Below are positions 49,791 through 58,288 of a stretch of 64,000 nt of DNA, piece after piece. Positions within the stretch are counted from its first letter, which is position 1. The number at the start of each line of letters is the position of its first letter. Made by a program: the position numbers and the translations under genes. The stretch comes from JBAYIE01 sp965279165. GTDB taxonomy: Bacteria; Bacteroidota; Bacteroidia; UKL13-3. The stretch spans positions 558,001-622,000 of the forward strand of contig OZ257140.1 of NCBI GenBank assembly GCA_965279165.1. The letters are read 5' to 3'. A model generated the notes under the pieces. That model did no database searches. It was given only the letters and a program-made list of their open reading frames with translations, and was not told where the DNA came from.

Positions 49791-50849
49791 ATGCAACTAC
49801 CAACTTTAATTCCATGGTACAGGTTAAATAAAAGAAATTTACCCTGGAGAGAATCCAAAAACCCTTACCAAATCTGGCTATCTGAAGTCATTTTACAGCA
49901 AACAAAAGTTACCCAAGGGCTACCTTATTACAACCGAATTGTATCCAAGTATCCTGACATCAGTCATTTATCCAAATCTAAAAAAGACGATTTCTTTAAA
50001 TTATGGCAAGGATTAGGTTACTATAACCGTGCAGAAAATTTGTTAGCCACAGCCAAATTCATACAACATGAATTAAATGGGAAATTTCCGGAAACATACC
50101 AGCAATTAATTCAACTAAAAGGAATTGGAAGTTATACAGCTGCTGCCATCGCTTCTATTGCCTTTAATGAGCCGAAAGCTGTATTAGACGGAAACGTACT
50201 ACGCGTATTATCCAGAATATTTGCGTTGGGAGAAGATATTGCATCTGCAAAAGGGAAAAAGATTTTCGCGGAACTGGCACAAGATATCCTCGATAAATCA
50301 AATCCTGCCGACTTTAACCAGGCTATGATGGAACTCGGGGCCTTGATTTGCCTACCTAAAAATCCACTTTGTATACATTGTCCTGTTCAAGATCAATGCC
50401 AGGCCTTCATCCAAAGAACCACTGCAAATTTTCCGGTGAAAAGCCAAAAGAAAAAACCGGTAAAACGTATCCTTCATTTTGTATATCTGATAGATAAAAA
50501 TAATACTTACCTATTGGAAAGAACGGATCGAGATATATGGAAAAACTTATATGAACCTTATAATTTCGAATACCCGGTAACCGGATTAACCGAATTACAA
50601 CTTTTAAACCTTTTGACCGAGCATGAGGTGGTTAAAAAGTCGACCAAAATGAAGGTAATTGACCAATATAACACCAAACATACCCTCACCCATCAACAGA
50701 TTGAAGCTGTATTTTGGGTGGTTAATAATGCCTTGCCCTCTCCTTCGTTTTTAAAAAGAGCCATTACTGTCCCCATAAATCTTGTTCATACCTATCCAAT
50801 TCATCGTTTATTTGATAAGTTTTTGAATTATTATAACTTGCAGCAATGA
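49791..50849 (+). CDS. mutY: A/G-specific adenine glycosylase
   Basis: Removes adenine mispaired with 8-oxoguanine. The helix-hairpin-helix and catalytic Asp region are QLKGIGSYTAAAIASIAF and AVLDGNVLRVLSR; WLSEVILQQTKV carries the catalytic Glu. The [4Fe-4S] loop is CLPKNPLCIHCPVQDQC. A C-terminal NUDIX-like domain (about residues 228-345) recognises oxoG. 352 residues. It begins a row mutY-ssb-gldE-gldD that I recall as common in gliding Bacteroidota. Confidence 0.95.
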   Translation: MQLPTLIPWYRLNKRNLPWRESKNPYQIWLSEVILQQTKVTQGLPYYNRIVSKYPDISHLSKSKKDDFFKLWQGLGYYNRAENLLATAKFIQHELNGKFPETYQQLIQLKGIGSYTAAAIASIAFNEPKAVLDGNVLRVLSRIFALGEDIASAKGKKIFAELAQDILDKSNPADFNQAMMELGALICLPKNPLCIHCPVQDQCQAFIQRTTANFPVKSQKKKPVKRILHFVYLIDKNNTYLLERTDRDIWKNLYEPYNFEYPVTGLTELQLLNLLTEHEVVKKSTKMKVIDQYNTKHTLTHQQIEAVFWVVNNALPSPSFLKRAITVPINLVHTYPIHRLFDKFLNYYNLQQ

Positions 50850-50862
50850 TTCATCCATCTAT

Positions 50863-51288
50863 ATGTCGGTAAACAAAGTTATTTTAATCGGAAATCTGGG
50901 TAGGGACCCCGAGACCAGATACCTGGATAACAATAGGGTTGTTACTAACTTTTCGTTGGCTACCAGCGAAACTTTTACCGATAAAAACGGAGAAAAAAAG
51001 ACGGATACCGAATGGCATCGCATTGAATTATGGGATAACCTTGCCAAAATCGCGGAAAAATATCTGAAGAAAGGTTCTCAGGTATTTGTGGAAGGGAAAA
51101 TCAAATCAGAATCTTGGAAAGACAAAGATGGCAATGAAAAAACCGGAATAAAAATCCGGGGTATTAGTATAACATTGCTTGGTTCTCCAAGAAACAGCGA
51201 AACAAATACGCCTTCCAATACTGCTCCTAATGCAACAATGGATAGTGCTCCCGTTACTCCTGACCAAACCGACGATCTGCCTTTTTGA
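50863..51288 (+). CDS. ssb: Single-stranded DNA-binding protein
   Basis: A 141-residue SSB with the OB fold (MSVNKVILIGNLGRDPETRY, WHRIELWDNLAKIAEKYLKKG, QVFVEGKIKSESW), a short Asn/Thr/Pro-rich linker and the acidic protein-contact tip DDLPF. Works in replication and repair. It follows mutY by 13 bases and precedes gldE by 16. Confidence 0.96.
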   Translation: MSVNKVILIGNLGRDPETRYLDNNRVVTNFSLATSETFTDKNGEKKTDTEWHRIELWDNLAKIAEKYLKKGSQVFVEGKIKSESWKDKDGNEKTGIKIRGISITLLGSPRNSETNTPSNTAPNATMDSAPVTPDQTDDLPF

Positions 51289-51304
51289 AAAATAATAGAA
51301 GCCA

Positions 51305-52657
51305 TTGGAACCTCCATCTCAACATTTAAATCAAATATTAACCATTCTTAAACCATCGATTGCAGCTGCAGATTATGCAACCGTGGCGGTTTGTGTTTTT
51401 GCAATTCTAATCTTAATCGGTATGTCGGCTATGATTGCCGGAAGTGAAAACGCTTTCTTTTCGCTCTCCAAAACACAAGCCGACGAACTAACCGACGATA
51501 AAACCCTTACCGCAATAGCATCTCAATTTCTACTGAAACATCCAAAAAAATTATTAGCCACCATTTTAATTGGTAATACCTTTGTAAATATTGCAGTGGT
51601 AATGGTTTCAGGCCTCATGTTTAGCATGATTTTCGATTTCGGCGAATATGCAGGACTGGAATTTTTATTCGAAATTGTATTTGTAACATTTACCATTGTT
51701 TTGTTTGGGGAAGTAATGCCTAAAATCTATGCCTCCCAAAACAACATTCAGGTGGCACGAATACTTGCAGTTCCCATGTTTTATTTAAGTAAATTACTTG
51801 CTCCTTTTATCTGGATCTTGGTAAAATCTACTTCAGTAATTGATAAAAGAATCACCAAAAAGGGGCATATCTTGAGTGTAAATGAATTAACCCATGCTAT
51901 CGAAATAACCAATGAAACCGATACCCCTAAAGAAGAAAAAATTATTCTGAAATCAATTGTAAATTTTGGGAGTATCAATGTAAAACAAATCATGAAACAA
52001 AGGCCCGATATTTCATCTTTAGAATTCGGATTAAAGTTTCATGATATTCTCGATAAGATTAACCGCATGGGTTATTCAAGAATTCCTATTTACAAAGACA
52101 ACCTGGATAATATTACAGGTATATTGTATACCAAAGATCTCTTACCTCATATCCATAAAGACAACGATTTTAAATGGACCAGCCTTATTCGAAAACCTTA
52201 TTTTGTTCCTGAAAGCAAAAAAATAGATAACCTTTTAAAAGAATTTCAAAGCAAAAGGGTACACCTTGCGTTGGTTGTAGACGAATATGGAGGAACTTGC
52301 GGTTTGGTTACCATGGACGATATTCTAGAAGAAATCTTCGGAGAAATTAACGATGAGTTTGACGAAGAAGAAAATGTGTATTCTAAAATTAACGACAACA
52401 CATATGTATTTGAAGCAAAAATACCCATCCTCGATATGTGTAAATTTATGGATATTAATGTGGATGAATTTGAAGAAATCCGTAATGAAGCCGATACCCT
52501 TGGCGGTATGTTACTCGAACTTTCCGAAGAATTACCGGATAAAGGTGAAGAAATTATTTTTAACCAATTTACTTTTTTAATCGAATCGGTCGACAAAAGA
52601 AAAATCAAACGGGTAAAAGTTACCATCCATAATAGCCTCGAAGAAAATGAAAATTAA
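51305..52657 (+). CDS. gldE: Gliding motility-associated CNNM/CBS/CorC protein GldE
   Basis: A 450-residue membrane protein of the hemolysin/CorC family: a CNNM-type transmembrane domain with three to four helices (MSAMIAGSENAFFSLSK, LATILIGNTFVNIAVVM, TIVLFGEVMPKIYA), a CBS pair (NRMGYSRIPIYKDNLDNITG, HLALVVDEYGGTCGLVTMDD) and a CorC/HlyC C-terminal domain. In Flavobacterium it is linked to gliding and type IX secretion, but some role in ion transport is possible. The start is TTG at 51305, since a stop lies at 51296-51298. It overlaps gldD by 11 bases. Confidence 0.9.
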   Translation: MEPPSQHLNQILTILKPSIAAADYATVAVCVFAILILIGMSAMIAGSENAFFSLSKTQADELTDDKTLTAIASQFLLKHPKKLLATILIGNTFVNIAVVMVSGLMFSMIFDFGEYAGLEFLFEIVFVTFTIVLFGEVMPKIYASQNNIQVARILAVPMFYLSKLLAPFIWILVKSTSVIDKRITKKGHILSVNELTHAIEITNETDTPKEEKIILKSIVNFGSINVKQIMKQRPDISSLEFGLKFHDILDKINRMGYSRIPIYKDNLDNITGILYTKDLLPHIHKDNDFKWTSLIRKPYFVPESKKIDNLLKEFQSKRVHLALVVDEYGGTCGLVTMDDILEEIFGEINDEFDEEENVYSKINDNTYVFEAKIPILDMCKFMDINVDEFEEIRNEADTLGGMLLELSEELPDKGEEIIFNQFTFLIESVDKRKIKRVKVTIHNSLEENEN

Positions 52658-53237
52658 TACGCTATTATGTTACCTCTTTTGCATTGTTTATTTGATGCTT
52701 AACCTTGCATGTAATAACGATACAACAATCCCTAAACCTAGAGGATTCCAACGTATTGAATTTCCTGAAAAACAATACAAACCATTTAAAAGCGATTGTA
52801 ATTTCAGTACCGTAATCCCTACATATGGATATATTTTTCCGGATACTTTTCCAGGTGCAGAAAAATGTTGGTATAATATATACTACGAACCATTTAACGC
52901 AACCCTGCATTTGAGTTACAAACCTATATCGTCTTCAAAAAGCCTTTACAAATTAATTGAAGATTCGCGAACCCTCGTATATAAACATACCATCAAAGCC
53001 GACGAAATTTACGAAACCGTAATCAGTAACAACATTCTTTCCGGAATGCTCTATAATATTAGTGGTAATACCGCAACAAACTTTCAATTCTATGTAACCG
53101 ACAGCAACAACCATTTTCTTCGTGGTTCGCTCTATTTTAATGTTAAAACCAATAGCGATTCGATTGCACCCGTATTGCATTTTATAGAAAAGGATATTTA
53201 CCGAATGATCGAAAGTTTAACCTGGACTAAGAGTTGA
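52647..53237 (+). CDS. gldD: Gliding motility lipoprotein GldD
   Basis: A 196-residue lipoprotein (Cys22 in LNLAC) needed for gliding in studied relatives. The family pattern PKPRGFQRIEFPEKQYKPF at the start of the mature part is clear, followed by CWYNIYYEPFNATLHLSYKP and a C-terminal beta-rich domain ending FIEKDIYRMIESL. It overlaps gldE, and together with the T9SS-sorted protease at 18.6-20.3 kb it indicates that the organism has a type IX system and possibly glides. Confidence 0.92.
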   Translation: MKINTLLCYLFCIVYLMLNLACNNDTTIPKPRGFQRIEFPEKQYKPFKSDCNFSTVIPTYGYIFPDTFPGAEKCWYNIYYEPFNATLHLSYKPISSSKSLYKLIEDSRTLVYKHTIKADEIYETVISNNILSGMLYNISGNTATNFQFYVTDSNNHFLRGSLYFNVKTNSDSIAPVLHFIEKDIYRMIESLTWTKS

Positions 53238-53269
53238 TTAATATCAACCTTATTTATTTGGGTTAACCT

Positions 53270-53277
53270 TATCTTTG
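53270..53277 (+). promoter_or_regulatory. -7 element of pdxH
   Basis: TATCTTTG, an exact TAnnTTTG match, ends 15 bases before the pdxH ATG. Confidence 0.5.
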
Positions 53278-53292
53278 AAAATACAATAAACA

Positions 53293-53946
53293 ATGGCAAG
53301 TTCAGATAATATAGCGGATATGCGTGTAAATTATACGCTTCATGCATTGGATGAGAGCATGGTTGCAAACAACCCGATGCAACAATTCAAAGAATGGTTT
53401 GATGAGGCTGTAAAAAGCGAAATTCCGGAACCAAATATAATGGTGTTGTCAACTGTAAACCGTGAATCCAAACCAACATCGAGGGTAGTACTTTTAAAAG
53501 ATATTACCGAAACCGGCTTAACTTTTTACACCAATTATCTCAGCCATAAAAGTTCAGATATGGAAAGCAATCCAAATGTATCTTTGGTTTTTCTATGGAT
53601 AGAACTTCAACGCCAAGTGAGAATTGAAGGTACCGTTACTAAACTTAGCGAACAGGAGTCGGTTGCCTATTTTAATACCCGTCCAGTTGAAAGTCGATTA
53701 GGAGCAATTGTATCTCAACAAAGTGAAGTGATACAAAACCGTGAAGTTTTAGATCATGCATACCAAAATCTTTTCGAAGCTTATCAAAATGGAAAAGAAA
53801 TTAATAAACCTGTTCATTGGGGTGGTTACCTGGTAAACCCCAACCGTTTTGAATTTTGGCAAGGACGAGCAAGCAGACTGCATGATCGCATTTTTTATCA
53901 ATTATTAGATAAAAACGTCTGGAAAACAGGACGCTTATCCCCATAA
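53293..53946 (+). CDS. pdxH: Pyridoxamine 5'-phosphate oxidase
   Basis: FMN enzyme making pyridoxal 5'-phosphate from pyridoxine or pyridoxamine phosphate. 217 residues. Segments of the FMN and substrate sites are present: TVNRESKPTSRVVLLKDI, FYTNYLSHKSSDMESNP, RQVRIEGTVTKL, SRLGAIVSQQSEVI and the C-terminal WQGRASRLHDR...WKTGRLSP. The stop is embedded in a small palindrome (TCCCCAT-AA-ATGGGGA). Confidence 0.96.
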   Translation: MASSDNIADMRVNYTLHALDESMVANNPMQQFKEWFDEAVKSEIPEPNIMVLSTVNRESKPTSRVVLLKDITETGLTFYTNYLSHKSSDMESNPNVSLVFLWIELQRQVRIEGTVTKLSEQESVAYFNTRPVESRLGAIVSQQSEVIQNREVLDHAYQNLFEAYQNGKEINKPVHWGGYLVNPNRFEFWQGRASRLHDRIFYQLLDKNVWKTGRLSP

Positions 53947-53953
53947 ATGGGGA
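53938..53953 (+). terminator. Possible 3'-end hairpin of pdxH
   Basis: TCCCCAT/ATGGGGA palindrome spanning the pdxH stop codon, followed by GATTTTCGTT. The loop is tiny and the T-run short, so terminator activity is doubtful. Confidence 0.3.
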
Positions 53954-53974
53954 GATTTTCGTTAAAATTAAATC

Positions 53975-54008
53975 AATTACATAAAAATAAATTAAGAATT
54001 ATGTAATT
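53975..54008. promoter_or_regulatory. Inverted repeat upstream of the sugar-phosphate transferase gene
   Basis: AATTACATAA and TTATGTAATT pair perfectly with a 14-base spacer, ending nine bases before the TATTTTTG element at 54018-54025. Its position around the -33 region suits an operator. Confidence 0.35.
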
Positions 54009-54017
54009 TATTTCTTT

Positions 54018-54025
54018 TATTTTTG
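54018..54025 (+). promoter_or_regulatory. -7 element of the sugar-phosphate transferase gene
   Basis: TATTTTTG, an exact TAnnTTTG match, ends 24 bases before the ATG at 54050. Confidence 0.45.
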
Positions 54026-54049
54026 TCCCGAACCCTCCTTATTCTGCAT

Positions 54050-55174
54050 ATGCAAAATATTATACTTGTATTCTTTACCTCTGTCTTAATTGTAATTTTT
54101 GGTATACCTTCAATTATTACAGTTGCGAAGATTAAAGGCTTATATGATAATCCGGACAGCAGGAAGATTCACACCAATAAAATTCCACGATTGGGTGGTC
54201 TTGCAATTATTGCCGGGTTTTCGATAGCAATTAGTATATGGGGACTTCAAGCAGGTTTAGGTCGATTACAATACCTGCAAGCTGCAGTAATTATTTTATT
54301 CTTCTCCGGATTAAAGGATGATATTATTTCAATTTCACCCCAGAAAAAACTACTCAGTCAGATTTTGTCTGCTGGCATTGTAGTATATGGCGAACAAATT
54401 AGTATTACTGGCTTATACGGCATATTTGGCATTACCGAAATTCCGGTTTGGATTGGATACCCTCTTACCCTATTTACCATCATTGTAATTACCAATGCTT
54501 TTAACCTAATCGATGGAGTTGATGGATTAGCAGGTGGCGTTGGATTTATTATCTGCCTAACTTTTGGATTATGGTTTAATTTCATCGACCAACTTGGCTG
54601 GGCAATAATGGCATTTGGTTTAGCCGGTGCATTGTTTGGATTTTTGGTATTTAACTTTAATCCGGCAAAAATCTTTATGGGCGATGCCGGCTCCTTAACC
54701 GTCGGCTTCTTAATTTCGATTTTCACCATACAGTTTATTGAATTCAACAGCAAGGCATCTTTTAACTTTTACAAATTATCTTCTGCTCCTGCATTGGCAA
54801 TGGCTATCCTAATTATTCCATTATTTGATACCATACGGGTATTTATTATCCGATTGATGAAACGTCAATCGCCATTTACTGCCGACAAAAACCATATTCA
54901 CCATTCACTGATAAAAATAGGAATGGGTCATAAGGAGGTTTGTTTGGTAATGTATGTTTCCAATATACTTTTCGTGATGGTTGCCTTTTTACTAAAAGAC
55001 AGCAGCACATTAAATATCATGTTGATTCTTGGCTCATTGGCCATGCTGCTTTCGTATATTCCAATGTATATTTTCAAACACCAAGTACATGATTTGGAAA
55101 TGGAAAACAAATCTTCTCTGGAAAAGGAAATTGCCGAATCACTCAATGCTCCATCTAAAGGAGTTAATCAATAA
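54050..55174 (+). CDS. MraY/WecA-family undecaprenyl-phosphate sugar-1-phosphate transferase
   Basis: A 374-residue membrane enzyme with about eleven helices that links a sugar-1-phosphate (probably GlcNAc-1-P) to undecaprenyl phosphate, the first step of O-antigen or other envelope glycans. The motifs PDSRKIHTNKIPRLGGLAI, LKDDIISISPQKKL (the DD pair), NAFNLIDGVDGLAGG, KIFMGDAGS and KNHIHHSLIKIGM are typical of WecA/TagO and not MraY. A cytoplasmic tail of about 35 residues follows. The ATG at 54050 was chosen over a TTG inside the -7 element. It overlaps the convergent rdgB by seven bases. Confidence 0.92.
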   Translation: MQNIILVFFTSVLIVIFGIPSIITVAKIKGLYDNPDSRKIHTNKIPRLGGLAIIAGFSIAISIWGLQAGLGRLQYLQAAVIILFFSGLKDDIISISPQKKLLSQILSAGIVVYGEQISITGLYGIFGITEIPVWIGYPLTLFTIIVITNAFNLIDGVDGLAGGVGFIICLTFGLWFNFIDQLGWAIMAFGLAGALFGFLVFNFNPAKIFMGDAGSLTVGFLISIFTIQFIEFNSKASFNFYKLSSAPALAMAILIIPLFDTIRVFIIRLMKRQSPFTADKNHIHHSLIKIGMGHKEVCLVMYVSNILFVMVAFLLKDSSTLNIMLILGSLAMLLSYIPMYIFKHQVHDLEMENKSSLEKEIAESLNAPSKGVNQ

Positions 55175-55746
55175 TCATTTCTAAGAAACTCAGCTAGCTT
55201 TTTGATGGCGATTGCCCTGTGGCTAATGTTATTTTTTTCTTTCGGTAACATTTCAGCCAACGTTTTGGAATATCCGTCCGGTATAAATACAGGATCATAT
55301 CCAAAGCCATTCTTGCCTCTCCTTATTTCCGTAATAGTACCATGTAATTCACCTTCAAACAAATGCTCTTGTTGGTTTGAAACTAAATGAATAATGGTAA
55401 CAAATTTCGCCTTGCGGTTGGTTATCCCTTCCAGATTTTTCAGTAACAAATCTATGTTGTTGTTATCATCCTTTTCATGGCCTGCATAACGTGCAGAATG
55501 AACCCCGGGTGCGCCATTTAACGCGTCGACCAATAAACCGCTATCGTCCGCACAACAATCCAATCCATAATTTAACTTTACAAAACGGCTTTTAATTGCT
55601 GCATTTTCTTCTAAGGTTAGTCCGGTTTCCGGAATATCACCCTTAAATCCGATATCAACCAGCGATTGCAATTGAAAGCCATCTCCTAATACTGCGGCAA
55701 CTTCTTTTATTTTATTGGCATTTCCACTGGCAAATACCAACTTCAT
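55168..55746 (-). CDS. rdgB: RdgB/HAM1 non-canonical purine NTP pyrophosphatase
   Basis: Hydrolyses dITP, XTP and similar to monophosphates, keeping deaminated purines out of DNA. The start MKLVFASGNANKIKEV, CCADDSGLLVDAL, GAPGVHSARYAG, GKNGFGYDPVFIP and ISHRAIAIKKL are the family landmarks. 192 residues from the ATG at 55746, which overlaps the preceding stop as ATGA; an in-frame ATG at 55779 would extend into the neighbour. Confidence 0.94.
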   Translation of the reverse strand: MKLVFASGNANKIKEVAAVLGDGFQLQSLVDIGFKGDIPETGLTLEENAAIKSRFVKLNYGLDCCADDSGLLVDALNGAPGVHSARYAGHEKDDNNNIDLLLKNLEGITNRKAKFVTIIHLVSNQQEHLFEGELHGTITEIRRGKNGFGYDPVFIPDGYSKTLAEMLPKEKNNISHRAIAIKKLAEFLRNDY

Positions 55747-56222
55747 TGGAGATTTAACAACTGTTTTATCGACTCCCATAATTTTCTTTTTAATACGATA
55801 TCTGTCAGATATATGCCGATACTTTCTACAGACAAAACTTCCATTTGACCGTGATTTTCTACCTTGTATAATTCAATATCTGCCATACAACCCCAATAGA
55901 TTACTTTTTTTGGTTGCAACACCGCTATGATTTCCTGTAAATCGCATGCTTTATTTTCTTCCAGATTCACCAAAGCAATGTCTTCCCAACTGATTTTTAT
56001 CGCATTTATGATCAAATTATCTAATAATTCCTTTGCGAGGTCGCTAATTCCGCCAACTTCACGAATAACCCAAACTATTTTTAATTTGTTACCCCCTAAA
56101 AAAATAAGTGATTTCTTATTTTTTTCGTTTTCTTTGGGGCTTGTTTGAATAACTTCATCCAACAGATAGAATTCATCATACAATGGAGCTATTTCAGACA
56201 AATTTTTAATTGAATTTTCCAT
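55743..56222 (-). CDS. Protein of unknown function, possible DNA polymerase psi-like
   Basis: A 159-residue alternating alpha/beta protein. Visible pattern: SLIFLGGNKLKIVWVI, AKELLDNLIINAIKISWEDIALVNL, LQPKKVIYWGCMADIEL, MEVLSVESIGIYL. The run of helix, then IxxxDIALVNL, then a strand ending in a small turn reminds me of the HolD (psi) fold, but I cannot confirm it. It overlaps rdgB by four bases. The ATG at 56222 shares CATG with the divergent ilvE start, leaving no promoter space between the two genes. Confidence 0.65.
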   Translation of the reverse strand: MENSIKNLSEIAPLYDEFYLLDEVIQTSPKENEKNKKSLIFLGGNKLKIVWVIREVGGISDLAKELLDNLIINAIKISWEDIALVNLEENKACDLQEIIAVLQPKKVIYWGCMADIELYKVENHGQMEVLSVESIGIYLTDIVLKRKLWESIKQLLNLQ

Positions 56223-57300
56223 GAGCAATAATACAACAGCAATTTCTATAAAAATCACCAAATCGACAAGCTCCAGAATTGATTCCGTTGACTTTGAAAA
56301 TATCCAATTTGGAACCTGCTTTTCAGACCATATGTTTCGGGTAGATTATGAAGATGGTGTTTGGACCAATCCCGAGATTTTACCTTATGGGGATATTGCA
56401 GTTTCTCCTTCTCTCTCAGCAATCCATTATGGCCAATCGATATTTGAAGGCATGAAAGCATTTAAAGATCAGAACGGAAATCCACAGCTTTTTCGTCCGA
56501 CTGACAATTGTATGCGCATGAATAAATCGGCCAAACGTATGGCAATGCCCGAAATACCGGAAGATATTTTTCTTGCAGGTTTAACAGCATTGGTTAAAAT
56601 AGATGCCGATTGGATTCCAACCCGCGAAGGAAGCGCCTTGTATGTGCGCCCCTTTATGTTCGCAACGGATGATTTTGTTGGCGTTCGTCCTTCTAAAAAT
56701 TTTAGTTTTATTATTTTTACTTGTCCGGTTAATAGTTATTACCCGAAACCAATAAATGTGTTGGTTGAAGAAAAATATGTTAGGGCATTTCAAGGTGGAA
56801 TTGGATTTGCTAAGGCAGCAGGTAACTATGGCGCATCGATGTTGCCTACACTTGAAGCTCAATTAAAAGGTTACGACCAATTAATCTGGACCGATGGTAA
56901 AGAACACGCTTATGTTGAAGAATCAGGTACAACCAATTTGTTTTTTGTGGTTGGCGAAAAAGTATTAACTCCAAAACTCGACGGTACGATATTAGAAGGT
57001 ATAACCCGCGATTCCTGTATTCAGTTGTTAAGAGACAGAAATATTGAAGTTGAAGAACGTCCTGTTTCGATGGACGAAATAGTTGCTGCAAGTAACCGTG
57101 GCGAACTAATGGATGCATTTGGTACCGGTACTGCAGCTTTGATAGCAAAGATTGCCTCCTTTCACTACAAAGGTAAAACATACCAATTACCTCCGGCGGA
57201 AGACAGAAAAATTTCCAACCTCTTGTATCGTTTATTAGAAGACATCAGAACTTCTAAAATCGAAGATCCTCATCATTGGATTATTAAAGCAACCGCTTAA
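56221..57300 (+). CDS. ilvE: Branched-chain amino acid aminotransferase
   Basis: PLP enzyme of class IV that makes or breaks down Leu, Ile and Val with 2-oxoglutarate. 359 residues of the larger BCAT type: FSDHMFRVDYEDGVW, SAIHYGQSIFEGMKAF, the PLP-lysine segment GIGFAKAAGNYGASML, EESGTTNLFFVVG and LEGITRDSCIQLLRD. The start at 56221 is the only ATG before the conserved N-terminus. Any promoter must lie inside the divergent gene. Confidence 0.95.
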   Translation: MSNNTTAISIKITKSTSSRIDSVDFENIQFGTCFSDHMFRVDYEDGVWTNPEILPYGDIAVSPSLSAIHYGQSIFEGMKAFKDQNGNPQLFRPTDNCMRMNKSAKRMAMPEIPEDIFLAGLTALVKIDADWIPTREGSALYVRPFMFATDDFVGVRPSKNFSFIIFTCPVNSYYPKPINVLVEEKYVRAFQGGIGFAKAAGNYGASMLPTLEAQLKGYDQLIWTDGKEHAYVEESGTTNLFFVVGEKVLTPKLDGTILEGITRDSCIQLLRDRNIEVEERPVSMDEIVAASNRGELMDAFGTGTAALIAKIASFHYKGKTYQLPPAEDRKISNLLYRLLEDIRTSKIEDPHHWIIKATA

Positions 57301-57350
57301 CTTACCATATCTTAAATACTTTTTGCATGCTGCTTTTGCTATAAATGCGG

Positions 57351-57358
57351 TATATTTG
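57351..57358 (+). promoter_or_regulatory. -7 element of the YtxH gene cluster
   Basis: TATATTTG, an exact match, ends 21 bases before the ATG at 57380. Confidence 0.5.
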
Positions 57359-57379
57359 TGTGCCCTAAAATTTCATGCC

Positions 57380-57538
57380 ATGAAAAGCAAAAGCATCCTT
57401 ACTTTCTTATTAGGAGCAGCCGCAGGATCATTAACTGTTTGGTTGTTTACCAGTAAAAAAGGAAAAGAAATCCGATCGGATATTAAAGAAGAATTTGAAA
57501 AATTGATTAAGGTAATAGATAAAACCACCGGCAGTTAA
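57380..57538 (+). CDS. YtxH-like small membrane protein
   Basis: A 52-residue protein with one N-terminal membrane helix (ILTFLLGAAAGSLTVWLF) followed at once by TSKKGKEIRSDIKEEFEKL, the usual YtxH pattern. The helix tail is amphipathic. The first of three small genes that often sit together in Bacteroidota and are thought to respond to envelope stress (context from memory). The ATG at 57380 lies after the promoter; an earlier TTG at 57323 does not. Confidence 0.78.
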   Translation: MKSKSILTFLLGAAAGSLTVWLFTSKKGKEIRSDIKEEFEKLIKVIDKTTGS

Positions 57539-57552
57539 TATCGGTTGAAATC

Positions 57553-57912
57553 ATGAACAGAAACCCCGAAAACAAGTATTTACTTGATGAAACCAGAAAA
57601 GATCTGGAAGAGTTTATCGATATTAAAACAAAACTGATTAAACTGGAAATAGCCGAACGCTCTGCTAAAACAGCCGGTGAGCTTGTTTTCCTTTTTATTC
57701 TGCTTATATTTTCTTTTATCATTGTTTGCTTGATGGTATTGCTCTCCGGATTGTTTTTATCCAATTATTTCGGCAGTATGATAACCGGATTTGGTATAGT
57801 AACCGGTGCAATTGTATTCCTTTTCCTTTTGTTGCTGCTATTCAGAAAACAATGGATAACTACTCCTGTGATGAATAAAGTAATTAAACTACTATTTGAA
57901 GATTATGAGTAA
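57553..57912 (+). CDS. Holin-X-like (phage holin superfamily III) membrane protein
   Basis: A 119-residue protein: an amphipathic N-terminal helix (DETRKDLEEFIDIKTKLIKLEIAER), then two membrane helices separated by a short turn (FLFILLIFSFIIVCLMVLLS; GFGIVTGAIVFLFLLLLLF) and a short tail. This layout matches the holin-X/DUF1469-type family, which in spite of the name is chromosomal and not part of a phage. It overlaps the next gene by eight bases. Confidence 0.78.
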   Translation: MNRNPENKYLLDETRKDLEEFIDIKTKLIKLEIAERSAKTAGELVFLFILLIFSFIIVCLMVLLSGLFLSNYFGSMITGFGIVTGAIVFLFLLLLLFRKQWITTPVMNKVIKLLFEDYE

Positions 57913-58255
57913 GCCAGTAAAAATTACCGATATCAATAGTTTATTGCTCGAAAAAAACAGACTTCGTATGTTAGAAGAGCAGAAAAAACAAACCTTGGAG
58001 CTGCATTATAAATACATTCGCGATAACTTCCGCTCGTTAATCTGGAAGGCAATTAACCCACTCGAAAACTCAAATTCAGGTATCGTTCAATTAATCCAAT
58101 TTGGTCGAAAAAACTTGTTACCTGCCTTGCTGGGCAACAACCAAGCGGAAATGGAAGGCAAGTCGGATGCCGCCTTATTGGGAATGCTGCTGCTAAAATG
58201 GATTGGAAAAATTAAGAATAAAAAAGGAAAAAATGACGCGGATATACCGCAATAA
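57905..58255 (+). CDS. Small helical protein of the YtxH/holin-X cluster
   Basis: A 116-residue basic protein: a coiled-coil N-terminal third (LLLEKNRLRMLEEQKKQTLEL), then FRSLIWKAINPLENSNSG, a possible membrane-associating stretch SDAALLGMLLLKWIGKI, and a lysine-rich tail. No family is recognised. It overlaps the holin-X-like gene, so it is part of the same unit, likely peripheral to the membrane. Confidence 0.68.
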   Translation: MSKPVKITDINSLLLEKNRLRMLEEQKKQTLELHYKYIRDNFRSLIWKAINPLENSNSGIVQLIQFGRKNLLPALLGNNQAEMEGKSDAALLGMLLLKWIGKIKNKKGKNDADIPQ

Positions 58256-58288
58256 TATTATAATTTTACCTGTGTAAAATACATTCTT

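Noticed and set aside
57553..57912. Prophage holin
   Set aside because: No lysin, tail or integrase genes; the protein belongs to a chromosomal holin-X-like family in a small-gene cluster.
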